Shown piece by piece: positions 50,019-57,568 of a DNA stretch of 64,000 nucleotides. Where the stretch lies: NCBI RefSeq assembly GCF_020564355.1, contig NZ_JAJCRR010000001.1:496001-560000 (forward strand), written 5' to 3'. Source of the DNA: Lachnospira pectinoschiza. GTDB lineage: Bacteria > Bacillota > Clostridia > Lachnospirales > Lachnospiraceae. The position numbers were made by a program, and so were the translations under genes. Under the pieces are notes generated by a model that worked only from the letters and a program-made list of their open reading frames with translations, was not told the DNA's origin and made no database searches. Positions within the stretch are counted from its first letter, which is position 1. The number at the start of each line of letters is the position of its first letter.

Positions 50019-51273
50019 GGTTTGTTTCCTCCTGATAAAGTCGTTGTGTTTCAGTGACGGAGTAACGCATTTTATCTCTTAGTTCTTCAGGTTCAAGAAC
50101 ACGCACTCCAAAGCCGAAGCGGCGCAGATAAGAAGCAAAATCATCCAGTCCGCTGACTTTGTCTTTGTAAATAAATTTTCCGTTGTTTCGTTCAATCGAA
50201 GCATTCGGGCGCTGTTTTTTTAACGAATTGATTTTTTGCTCAATGTTTCCGAAATTATCAAATTCAATCGTGACGTCATAAGGCTTATCAATTGATATAC
50301 TGAACATATTTTGAAACATTTCCAGAAAAACAGTATCATGATAGCATGGATTTTCAAAGATTTCTTCTTCTGCGGCTTCAATGCGTTTCAGATTTAAAAT
50401 GCGGTGGCGCAAAGATGTATTTGTAGTTTTTTCAGAGTAAACATCACCAATCAGATAAACCTGGTCTTTTTCTACATTATAGATCATTATGCCAACAGCA
50501 AAATCCAGCGTCTGTATACCTTCTGTTCGTGAATGATAGCGGATTTTAAGCAGCTTGTGTTTGTAATCACAGGATGTAATAATTTTTAAGGTATCAGCAA
50601 GTGTCTGTAAACCGTCATATCGTTTTCCGTAAATGAGATAGTTTTTCAAAGACGGAAGCTGGTCATCAAGGTTGCCAAGCAGGATATTGGTTTTGGCATA
50701 GAGTGATTTTAATTCGTCAAAGTAAGGTGTACCACTCGGAATATTGGATAAATCGGTATTCAGATTGGATATAAAGTCCTCATTACAGGTGATATTAAGC
50801 GGAATATTTTTTCCGGTAAGCCGGTATGTCCCATTGCCGGTATTAAATTCAATGTCGCCGTCTTCTTTTAATTCTTTAATCAGTTCATAAAATTTGGTCT
50901 GACCGACATCAAGCGGTGTTCTGTCAGGATTTTCATCGCCGGTGCCGGAAATAAGCGTAAATTTTCCGGCAAAGGATTCCTTTGGAACAGGTTTTGCCTG
51001 AAGCTCCCGTACAATCTGATATTTTCTGAGAATATCCAATGTAAGCGGTTCATAGCTGCTTTCTTCGGAAGAATGCCGGACAGAGTAATAGGTCAGGCGG
51101 TTTTCACAGCGTTTCTGAAATTCAATACCGGCATCTTCCAGTCTGTGAATGTAATTGTTGACGGAAATGCGGTTGCAGTTTAAAAGTGTCATCATCTGTG
51201 GGATAGTCAGTTCTTTATTTTTCTCAAATGCTTCCTGCAATGTTTTCATGGCGTTTAAAGTCTTTTTTGACAT
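50005..51273 (-). CDS. WYL-domain transcriptional regulator, upstream member of a pair
   Basis: The 422-aa protein has a clear winged helix-turn-helix (about 18-60; LTIPQMMTLLNCNRISVNNY). A second winged part may lie near 118-155. The WYL core (about 235-310) contains LLKIRYHSRTEGIQTLDFAV and VYLIGDVYSEKT. The C-terminal domain has FASYLRRFGFGVRVLEPEEL. It is transcribed away from the GTPase cluster, and the shared 22-bp box lies in the divergent gap. It is the best candidate for the protein that binds that box. Confidence 0.87.
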   Translation of the reverse strand: MSKKTLNAMKTLQEAFEKNKELTIPQMMTLLNCNRISVNNYIHRLEDAGIEFQKRCENRLTYYSVRHSSEESSYEPLTLDILRKYQIVRELQAKPVPKESFAGKFTLISGTGDENPDRTPLDVGQTKFYELIKELKEDGDIEFNTGNGTYRLTGKNIPLNITCNEDFISNLNTDLSNIPSGTPYFDELKSLYAKTNILLGNLDDQLPSLKNYLIYGKRYDGLQTLADTLKIITSCDYKHKLLKIRYHSRTEGIQTLDFAVGIMIYNVEKDQVYLIGDVYSEKTTNTSLRHRILNLKRIEAAEEEIFENPCYHDTVFLEMFQNMFSISIDKPYDVTIEFDNFGNIEQKINSLKKQRPNASIERNNGKFIYKDKVSGLDDFASYLRRFGFGVRVLEPEELRDKMRYSVTETQRLYQEETNHELS

Positions 51274-51350
51274 AGGAATCCCCGTTTCTTAAATGTATTT
51301 TATCGTTATTGTCTGCTTTCGTCCGGAAAGAAACAGTCGGACAGCGGTAT

Positions 51351-51388
51351 GAGTTGTACAAAAAATGCGAAATACAAGTGCTTATACT
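51351..51388 (+). promoter_or_regulatory. WYL-linked box, copy 1
   Basis: A 22-bp box (51351-51372) holds TGTACA at 51355 and ends AATGCGAAA. TATACT follows at 51383-51388, 28 nt after the T of TGTACA. It is in the divergent region between the WYL pair and 51452. Copy 2 is identical over all 22 bp. Confidence 0.7.
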
Positions 51389-51451
51389 GTGTTTATCGGT
51401 TGGAAACAATGAAAAATAAAGTGAACAAAGAAATTTTAGGAGGAAAAAACA

Positions 51452-51730
51452 ATGAAAAAAGTGAAAGTGGAAAACAATATTTTTGTCGTAGCAAGAAACT
51501 CAGCAAAGAAAGGAAAGTTAGATTATTATATGCAGCTGCCGGATAAGACAGAGTGTTATATGTTTACGAGAAATTTTTCGGCACAGTGTTACAGTATTTG
51601 CAGAGCCGGTGTTCCGGTGAACAGTCTGTTACATACCAGAAGCAGAAACAGGGCGGTAATGAAGCTTGCTGGACATATGAATTTTATGATGCCGTACTTT
51701 GTAGAGTATTTTGATTTAAAAGCAGCATGA
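51452..51730 (+). CDS. Small basic protein of the WYL/GTPase cluster
   Basis: A 92-aa basic protein with four cysteine or histidine clusters too loose for a zinc finger. It begins KKVKVENNIFVVARNSAKKG and ends in FMMPYFVEYFDLKAA. TTAGGAGG precedes the ATG at 8 nt. It is the first gene behind box copy 1. I do not recognise the family. Its fixed place under the shared box suggests it belongs to the same pathway as the GTPases. Confidence 0.65.
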   Translation: MKKVKVENNIFVVARNSAKKGKLDYYMQLPDKTECYMFTRNFSAQCYSICRAGVPVNSLLHTRSRNRAVMKLAGHMNFMMPYFVEYFDLKAA

Positions 51731-51733
51731 CAC

Positions 51734-51771
51734 GAGTTGTACAAAAAATGCGAAACAGTAAAGAATAGAAT
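51734..51771 (+). promoter_or_regulatory. WYL-linked box, copy 2
   Basis: This 22-bp box (51734-51755) is identical to copy 1, with TGTACA at 51738. TAGAAT follows at 51766-51771, again 28 nt after that T. It drives the first GTPase gene. Confidence 0.7.
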
Positions 51772-51811
51772 AAAAGCATAGCAAACGACGGGTTCATTTG
51801 GAGGAAAAGTT

Positions 51812-52801
51812 ATGGAAAAGGAAAAGATTTATGAAACAATAGAAAACGATGTAATGAACACAGAACTGAATGAAGAAACAAAGCGCAGAATGCTTAGAAA
51901 CATTATGAATTTAAAAAATGAAAAGATGAACATTATGATCGTCGGTGCGACAGGCTGCGGAAAAAGTTCGACAATTAATGCCCTGTTTGATACAGAGATT
52001 GCGAAGGTGGGCGTAGGGACAGACCCTGAAACGATGGAAATTAAAAAGTATGAACTGGACAACCTGATTTTGTGGGACACGCCGGGCTTAGGTGATGGAA
52101 AGGAAGCAGATAACAGACATGCAAAAAATATTATTCACAAGCTGGCAGAGGTAGATGCGCAGGGCAAAGCGCTGATTGATCTGGTATTGGTGATTCTGGA
52201 CGGAAGTACAAGGGATTTAGGCACGTCTTATGAACTGATTAATAATGTGATTATTCCGAATCTGGGGAGCGGTAATGAAAACAGAATTTTAGTAGCAATC
52301 AACCAGGCGGATATGGCAATGAAGGGCAGAAACTGGGATTATGATAAAAATGAGCCAAATAGCCGTCTGAAAGCATTTCTGGATGAAAAGGCGGAATCGG
52401 TGAAGAACAGAATTTATGAGGCAACAGGTGTAAAAGTAAATCCGATTTATTACAGTGCGGGCTTTAAAGAGGAAGGAGAACTGCAGAACCGCCCGTATAA
52501 TTTGTCAAAACTGCTCTACTACATTGTAAAGGCAACACCGGAAGAAAAAAGAGCGGTCTATGTAACAACGTTGAATCAGGATGAAAATATGTGGAAGGAT
52601 GATGATGAATTACTGGATTATGGAGAAGAAACGAGAAATACCATTGTAATGTCGGTTATCAAAGGCGCTTCGGCAGGCGCGAAAATTGGTGAACAGATAG
52701 GAGGCGTGTTTGGACCGATAGGCAGAAAGGTTGGAAAAGTTGTAGGTACAATTGTTGGAGGTATTGGCGGAGCAATTTGTGATGTACTTTCATTTCTTTA
52801 G
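51812..52801 (+). CDS. Membrane-linked GTPase 1 of the cluster
   Basis: This 329-aa GTPase has G1 GATGCGKSS (about 45-53), the switch region TDPETMEI and G3 DTPGLGD (about 89). The G4 position is NQAD (about 166), where NKxD is usual. The C-terminal about 50 residues (GASAGAKIGEQIGGVFGPIG onward) are glycine-rich and hydrophobic and resemble a membrane-inserting hairpin. The family is near the YeeP/IRG-like bacterial GTPases. It is followed after 9 nt by a second GTPase, and its closest relative is the gene at 53743. Confidence 0.85.
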   Translation: MEKEKIYETIENDVMNTELNEETKRRMLRNIMNLKNEKMNIMIVGATGCGKSSTINALFDTEIAKVGVGTDPETMEIKKYELDNLILWDTPGLGDGKEADNRHAKNIIHKLAEVDAQGKALIDLVLVILDGSTRDLGTSYELINNVIIPNLGSGNENRILVAINQADMAMKGRNWDYDKNEPNSRLKAFLDEKAESVKNRIYEATGVKVNPIYYSAGFKEEGELQNRPYNLSKLLYYIVKATPEEKRAVYVTTLNQDENMWKDDDELLDYGEETRNTIVMSVIKGASAGAKIGEQIGGVFGPIGRKVGKVVGTIVGGIGGAICDVLSFL

Positions 52802-52810
52802 GAGGTTCGT

Positions 52811-53494
52811 ATGAATAGTGTATATAGAATGGCAGATATTGATGAAAATTTAAGAATAGCAGGTTTAAGACCGTTGGATGTGTTGGTTGTCGGTGGAACC
52901 GGGGCAGGAAAGTCTTCCACGTTAAATACGCTGTTTCAGCGGGAGGTGGCAAAAGTGGGAAATGAGGGTGAGCCGGAAACCATGTCTGTCAATTCTGTCC
53001 GGTTAAATAACCTGATGCGTTTTTGGGACACACCCGGACTTGGAGATAACGTTTATAAAGATAAGGGATATGCGAAGGAATTGGTAAATGTTTTATACAG
53101 GGAGTGTACGATAAGTGATAAACAGTATGGGCTGATAGATACAGTACTGGTAATACTGGACGGCTCAGGGAGAGATTTAGGCACTACATATAAACTGTTA
53201 AATGAAGTAATTGTTCCGAATATCCAGACCGACCGGATTCTGATTGCCATTAACCAGGCAGATGTTGCGATGAAGGGAAGACACTGGAACGAAACATGGG
53301 ATTGTCCGGACAATGTATTACATGAATTTTTAGAGCAAAAGGCAGCGTCTGTACAGTCACGTATCAGGGAGGCGACAGGAGTAAATGTAGTAAAGCCGGT
53401 ATACTACTCGGCGGAAAGGAATTACAATGTTGAAAAACTGTTGGATATGATAATTGATAATATTCCAAGGGAGAGGAGGCAGCTTAAAATGTGA
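52811..53494 (+). CDS. GTPase 2 of the cluster, without membrane tail
   Basis: The 227-aa GTPase has G1 GGTGAGKSST (about 27-36), G3 DTPGLGD and again G4 NQAD. It stops right after the G domain and lacks the glycine-rich tail of its neighbours. It is much more diverged than GTPases 1 and 3. It may act as a soluble partner of the membrane-tailed forms. GGAGG precedes the ATG. Confidence 0.85.
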   Translation: MNSVYRMADIDENLRIAGLRPLDVLVVGGTGAGKSSTLNTLFQREVAKVGNEGEPETMSVNSVRLNNLMRFWDTPGLGDNVYKDKGYAKELVNVLYRECTISDKQYGLIDTVLVILDGSGRDLGTTYKLLNEVIVPNIQTDRILIAINQADVAMKGRHWNETWDCPDNVLHEFLEQKAASVQSRIREATGVNVVKPVYYSAERNYNVEKLLDMIIDNIPRERRQLKM

Positions 53495-53528
53495 TGTACA
53501 AAAACTGCGAAATAAGAAAGAGCATAAT
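53495..53528 (+). promoter_or_regulatory. WYL-linked box, copy 3
   Basis: TGTACAAAAACTGCGAAA (53495-53512) differs from copies 1 and 2 by a single base over 18. CATAAT follows at 53523-53528, 28 nt after the first T. It drives the mini gene and GTPase 3. Confidence 0.65.
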
Positions 53529-53586
53529 AACAGTGTAAGGAAGATATGAAAAGCAATTCACAGAGTACAGAATGGAGGAATGTGAA

Positions 53587-53730
53587 ATGGCAATGGTACA
53601 GTGGATAAAAATCATTATTGCAATATTGGAGCTTATAGCGGAAGGAGCGGATAAACAGACGGCAGTATCAAGAGTTGCACAGCGATTTGGCGTAAGTGAA
53701 AGTAGTATTTGGAATCATGGTGGATTTTAG
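53587..53730 (+). CDS. Mini helix-turn-helix protein (47 aa)
   Basis: The short frame reads MAMVQWIKIIIAILELIAEG, then DKQTAVSRVAQRFGVSESSI and WNHGGF. The second half looks like a helix-turn-helix. ATGGAGG lies about 8-10 nt before the start. It is 12 nt upstream of GTPase 3 and behind box copy 3. The first half is hydrophobic and may be a membrane or packing helix. Confidence 0.6.
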   Translation: MAMVQWIKIIIAILELIAEGADKQTAVSRVAQRFGVSESSIWNHGGF

Positions 53731-53742
53731 GAGGAAAAAGGT

Positions 53743-54765
53743 ATGAGAAAGACAAATATTTTTGAGAACATGGAAAACGACATTATGAATGCAGACATCA
53801 ATGAAAACGAAAAGAGCAAACTGTTAAAAAATGTAATGAGATTGAAAGAAAACAAGATTAACATTATGATTACCGGCGCAACGGGCTGCGGAAAGAGTTC
53901 AACCATTAATGCTTTATTTGATACGGAAGTTGCAAAAGTCGGAGTAGGGGTAGACCCTGAAACGATGGAAATTGAAAAATATGAACTGGACAACTTGATT
54001 TTATGGGACACTCCGGGTCTGGGGGATGGAAAGGAAGCAGATAACAGACATGCAAAAAATATTATACACAAACTGGCAGAGGTAGATGCGCAGGGCAATG
54101 CGCTGATTGACTTGGTATTGGTAATTTTAGACAGCGGCACAAGAGATTTAGGAACGTCTTACGAACTGATTAACAATGTGATTATTCCGAATTTAGGAGC
54201 AGACAAGGAGGGAAGAATTTTAGTTGCATTAAATCAGGCAGATATGGCAATGAAAGGCAGAAACTGGGATTATGACAAAAATGAGCCAAACAATACGTTA
54301 AAAGAATTTCTGGATAAAAAAGCAGCTTCGGTGAAAAACAGAATTTTTGAAGGAACAGGCGTGAATGTAACACCGATTTATTACAGTGCGGGATATAAAG
54401 AGGAAGGAGAAGAACAGAGCCGCCCGTATAATTTATCAAAACTGCTGTACTATATTGTCAAAGCCACACCGGCAGAAAAAAGAGCAGTCTATGTTAACAA
54501 CATTAATCAGGATGAAAATATGTGGAAGGATGATGATGAGTTAATCGATTATGCAAAAGAAACGAAAAGGACAATCCTGCAGTCAGTTATGGACAGCGCA
54601 TCGGAAGGTGCAGATATCGGAGGTGAAATAGGAGAGGTTTTCGGACCGGCAGGAGAAACCGTAGGGCGTGTTATCGGAACTGTAGTCGGCGGAGCAGCCG
54701 GTGTTGTAAAAGGTATAGGAGGTGGTATTATTGACGGTATTAAAGACTTTTTCTCATTATGGTAA
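53743..54765 (+). CDS. Membrane-linked GTPase 3 of the cluster
   Basis: This 340-aa paralogue of GTPase 1 is close to it in both protein and DNA sequence, for example across KYELDNLILWDTPGLGDG and the following ADNRHAKNIIHKLAEVDAQG. G1 GATGCGKSS and G4 NQAD are conserved. The glycine-rich tail is longer (EGADIGGEIGEVFGPAGETV onward) and ends in FFSLW. It is a recent duplicate, differing chiefly in its N-terminal 40 residues and tail. A terminator follows. Confidence 0.86.
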   Translation: MRKTNIFENMENDIMNADINENEKSKLLKNVMRLKENKINIMITGATGCGKSSTINALFDTEVAKVGVGVDPETMEIEKYELDNLILWDTPGLGDGKEADNRHAKNIIHKLAEVDAQGNALIDLVLVILDSGTRDLGTSYELINNVIIPNLGADKEGRILVALNQADMAMKGRNWDYDKNEPNNTLKEFLDKKAASVKNRIFEGTGVNVTPIYYSAGYKEEGEEQSRPYNLSKLLYYIVKATPAEKRAVYVNNINQDENMWKDDDELIDYAKETKRTILQSVMDSASEGADIGGEIGEVFGPAGETVGRVIGTVVGGAAGVVKGIGGGIIDGIKDFFSLW

Positions 54766-54792
54766 GTAGCTAAAAACAAATTCCCTGTATAC

Positions 54793-54832
54793 AATCCCTG
54801 TCTGTTTATGCTAAAATAGACAGGGATTTTTA
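54793..54832 (+). terminator. Rho-independent terminator of the GTPase cluster
   Basis: AATCCCTGTCT (54793-54803) pairs with AGACAGGGATT (54818-54828), followed by TTTT. Confidence 0.88.
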
Positions 54833-54865
54833 AGTATATAAAAAGTCAAATCAGGAGTAAAACCA

Positions 54866-55276
54866 ATGAAATTTACAGTAGAAACAGTAAAAAGAAAGAA
54901 CCGGCTGGGGTTAAAATCTGCGGATTTTTATCTGGTTGCGGTACTGCTTATTATTACCGCAGGGCTGCTTGCCTGGATACAGTTCGGTGTCAAAAAGCAG
55001 GGTGAAACCGTTGTGATAAAAGTAGACGGCAATGTGGTAAAACAGCTTGCATTAAAGAATGATACGGAATTTGATGTATCAGGGTATCAGGGCGGTATGA
55101 ATCATATTGTAATACAGGATAATGCAGTGTATATGTCTGATGCAGACTGTCCGGACAAGCTGTGTGTGCATACAGGAACGATTCATAAGACGGGTGAAAC
55201 CATTGTGTGCCTGCCGCACCGCGTTGTCGTAGAGATCACAGGAACGACAGATACATTTGATGCGGTTGTGCAGTAG
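54866..55276 (+). CDS. NusG domain II-like secreted protein
   Basis: A 136-aa membrane-anchored protein. One N-terminal helix is at about 21-42. The outside NusG-II-like domain has a conserved pair CPDKLCVHTG and IVCLPHRVVVEI. This is the PF07009 type, usually found next to Gx transporters and flavin-transfer genes. Rnf is encoded 35 kb upstream in this window. The role is unknown; it may support an electron-transfer membrane complex. Confidence 0.83.
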   Translation: MKFTVETVKRKNRLGLKSADFYLVAVLLIITAGLLAWIQFGVKKQGETVVIKVDGNVVKQLALKNDTEFDVSGYQGGMNHIVIQDNAVYMSDADCPDKLCVHTGTIHKTGETIVCLPHRVVVEITGTTDTFDAVVQ

Positions 55277-55293
55277 CGGAAACGGAGAAGAAA

Positions 55294-55824
55294 ATGAGAA
55301 GAAGAAAGAAAAACAAGAATACAGGAAGAACGAAAAAAATCGCACTGGGCGGTATTTTAACGGCGCTTGCAATGATATTTTCATATATAGAGTCCCTGAT
55401 ACCGATTCCGCTGCCGGTTCCGGGCGTGAAGCTGGGAATTGCCAATATTGCCATTATATCGGTATTGTATCTGCTTGGAAGCGGACAGGCACTGCTTGTC
55501 AATCTGCTGCGGATTACGCTGACGGCGGTGTTATTTGGCAATTTTAACAGTTTTCTGTTTAGTATGGCAGGGGGAATGTTAAGTCTTTTGGTTATGGTGA
55601 TTTTAAAGAAAAGCGGACATTTTTCCATTGTCGGTGTGAGTGTGGCAGGCGGTGTCTTCCACAATGTCGGTCAGATTACGGCGGCAGTCTTTTTAATGGA
55701 TACTACGGCGATTTATTATTATCTGCCGGTACTTTTAATCTTTGGTATTGTAACAGGCATTATTATCGGATTAATGGGCGGTTATGTGACACAGCGCGTA
55801 TATCCGGTGGTTGGTGAGGAATAA
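55294..55824 (+). CDS. Gx transporter family membrane protein
   Basis: The 176-aa protein has five to six hydrophobic helices. ILTALAMIFSYIESLIPIPL opens it, and the family-typical PGVKLGIANI and ITAAVFLMDT follow. This PF07456 family was first named after heptaprenyl diphosphate synthase subunit I, but it is an ECF-type S-component-like transporter. It lies 17 nt after the NusG-II gene, the usual pair. Confidence 0.85.
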   Translation: MRRRKKNKNTGRTKKIALGGILTALAMIFSYIESLIPIPLPVPGVKLGIANIAIISVLYLLGSGQALLVNLLRITLTAVLFGNFNSFLFSMAGGMLSLLVMVILKKSGHFSIVGVSVAGGVFHNVGQITAAVFLMDTTAIYYYLPVLLIFGIVTGIIIGLMGGYVTQRVYPVVGEE

Positions 55825-55829
55825 AGCGT

Positions 55830-55910
55830 ATGTGTAGAGCAATGGAAGAAATGCGAAATGAAACTGCACGTGAAACAGTCAAAGCTCTGGACGAAAAAGC
55901 ATCTGTTTAG
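55830..55910 (+). pseudogene. Rpn-like terminal fragment
   Basis: A 26-codon frame reads MCRAMEEMRNETARETVKAL and stops at TAG 55908. This MC.A.EEM.......E pattern is familiar from C-terminal regions of Rpn/PDDEXK proteins. No longer frame is attached. I treat it as a leftover of a lost rpn gene, at low confidence. Confidence 0.4.
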
Positions 55911-55965
55911 TATTTGTTAAGACACTAAAATCATTTATAAACATCTTATTTATATATCATTATAC

Positions 55966-56022
55966 AAAAAACCACCGGTACTTATTCTGAGAAAAACTCA
56001 GATACAAATATCGGTGGTTTTT
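55966..56022. terminator. Bidirectional terminator
   Basis: AAAAACCACCG (left) and CGGTGGTTTTT (right, to 56022) enclose an inner hairpin TCTGAG/CTCAGA. It serves both the Gx gene and the convergent glycosyltransferase. Confidence 0.85.
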
Positions 56023-56028
56023 AAGTTT

Positions 56029-57327
56029 CTATTTATTCGCCTGCTGCTGCAATTCAATTTCTTCAACAGATTTTGAAATGCTGTGGGCAATCGGTTTCCA
56101 TTCGACTTTCTTTACCAGCGCAACGAGAGAAATCGGTACGTAGGTAATCATAAACAGCGGAAACGTAAATAAGGATTTAATCTTTTTATTCGCAGGAGCT
56201 AAAATCTTATTCCATTCGGTTACTAAAGTAATAAATCCAATTGAGAACATCAGCAGATAGAAGTTTACACCTGCAAAAGCAATAGAGCCTAATGTTCCCG
56301 GCAGAATCCTTCGTAACATATGTACGTCCGTTGCACCGTATGCAAGGAAAATCAGATTCAGTAAAATACATCCGATTGAAAGCAGTGTAGCAGGGGCAAG
56401 GGTCATAAACATATCGTAGCAGGATACGAACATTTCCCGCTTTTTAAACATCATTGCAATCAGTTCCCTGCCGTAGCGGAACATTACCTGATAAAATCCC
56501 TTTGACCAGCGCATACGCTGATTCCATGACTGCTTAAAGGTTGTCGGCTGTTCATCGTAGAACATGGCGCTTTCGCAGTAGCCGATTTTTTCACCTTCCA
56601 GAATGTTCACAACAGAAAACTGAATATCTTCTGTTAACAGGTTGAACTTCCAGCCGTTGTTTTTCTTGATAATTGAGCTGTTTACCAAAAATCCGGTACC
56701 GGAAACGGCACAGCTTGTTTTTAACATCATACGCGGATTATTCAGGTATTTTGCCTCACGGATAAACCAGAGGGAATAACCGGAAGTAATCCAGTTGGTA
56801 TCATAATTTTTTGAATTTCTGTAACTGGTAATGACATTATAGCCACGGTCAAAAACCTTATTCATTTCTTTGACATAATTTTTATCAATGACATTGTCGG
56901 CATCAAAGATGAAGTAGCCATCATAAGCCGTATAATCACCGAATTGCTCCACAATCTTGTTGAAGCAGTAGTCCAGGGCATATCCCTTTCCGACGAGCAT
57001 ATTGTTAAATCGTTCATAGCAGATTGCGCCATGCTCCCGTGCAATCTGTGCCGTATCATCTGTACAATTATCTGCCACAACAATCACATCGATTAACTCC
57101 GCAGGATAATTCTGCTGTTTAATACTGTTAATCAGATTGCCGATTACTGCCTGCTCATTCCGCGCCGCTATAATAAAGGCAAATTTGTGAAGCTTCTTTG
57201 CTTCGTAAGTGTCCAGTTTCTTTTTTTTGTCGCCAATGAGTGCGATTACAATGTAAATAAACTGGTAAAAATACAGTACAGTCAACGCTATATATAAGAT
57301 AGAGTTGATAGTATTTATTGTTCTCAT
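56029..57327 (-). CDS. Family 2 glycosyltransferase, membrane-bound
   Basis: This 432-aa processive-type GT2 has an N-terminal helix (about 10-32). The catalytic domain carries FIIAARNEQAVIGNLINSIK, then VVADNCTDDTA, the DAD metal motif (FIFDADNV) and TEDIQFSV. QRMRWSKGF is the Q..RW motif. Three to four C-terminal helices (about 300-410) close it. It resembles cellulose or poly-N-acetylglucosamine synthases; the product is unknown. GAGAGG precedes ATG 57327 on the minus strand; in-frame starts at 57345 and 57351 (TTG) are alternatives. Confidence 0.85.
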   Translation of the reverse strand: MRTINTINSILYIALTVLYFYQFIYIVIALIGDKKKKLDTYEAKKLHKFAFIIAARNEQAVIGNLINSIKQQNYPAELIDVIVVADNCTDDTAQIAREHGAICYERFNNMLVGKGYALDYCFNKIVEQFGDYTAYDGYFIFDADNVIDKNYVKEMNKVFDRGYNVITSYRNSKNYDTNWITSGYSLWFIREAKYLNNPRMMLKTSCAVSGTGFLVNSSIIKKNNGWKFNLLTEDIQFSVVNILEGEKIGYCESAMFYDEQPTTFKQSWNQRMRWSKGFYQVMFRYGRELIAMMFKKREMFVSCYDMFMTLAPATLLSIGCILLNLIFLAYGATDVHMLRRILPGTLGSIAFAGVNFYLLMFSIGFITLVTEWNKILAPANKKIKSLFTFPLFMITYVPISLVALVKKVEWKPIAHSISKSVEEIELQQQANK

Positions 57328-57501
57328 TCCATTTATCCTCTCCATTTTCAAGAAATGAAATATCAGTCAAAATTCAAAAAGAACCTTATGACCTTATGTA
57401 AAGTTCTTTTCAGATTATATCATTAATTTCAAAGGTGTCAATCATTATTGGCTTTTTTTATTTAATTTTAATCCGTTTTTTGAATTACGGTGCAAAAAGA
57501 T

Positions 57502-57529
57502 TTGACAAATAATCTCATTCCTTTATTAT
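57502..57529 (+). promoter_or_regulatory. Sigma-A-type promoter of the DUF815 gene
   Basis: TTGACA (57502-57507), a 16-nt spacer and TATTAT (57524-57529). TATAAT at 57529-57534 is also possible, but the spacing is long. Confidence 0.55.
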
Positions 57530-57568
57530 ATAATAAGTATGATTCAGAAAGGTAGAAGGGTGAAAAAG

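Noticed and set aside
51349..51546. 65-codon plus-strand frame overlapping 51452
   Set aside because: It starts inside the regulatory box, has no ribosome site and overlaps a better gene in another frame.
55841..55861. Fourth copy of the WYL-linked box (AAGAAATGCGAAA)
   Set aside because: Only the last part matches, TGTACA is missing, and it lies inside the Rpn-like fragment.
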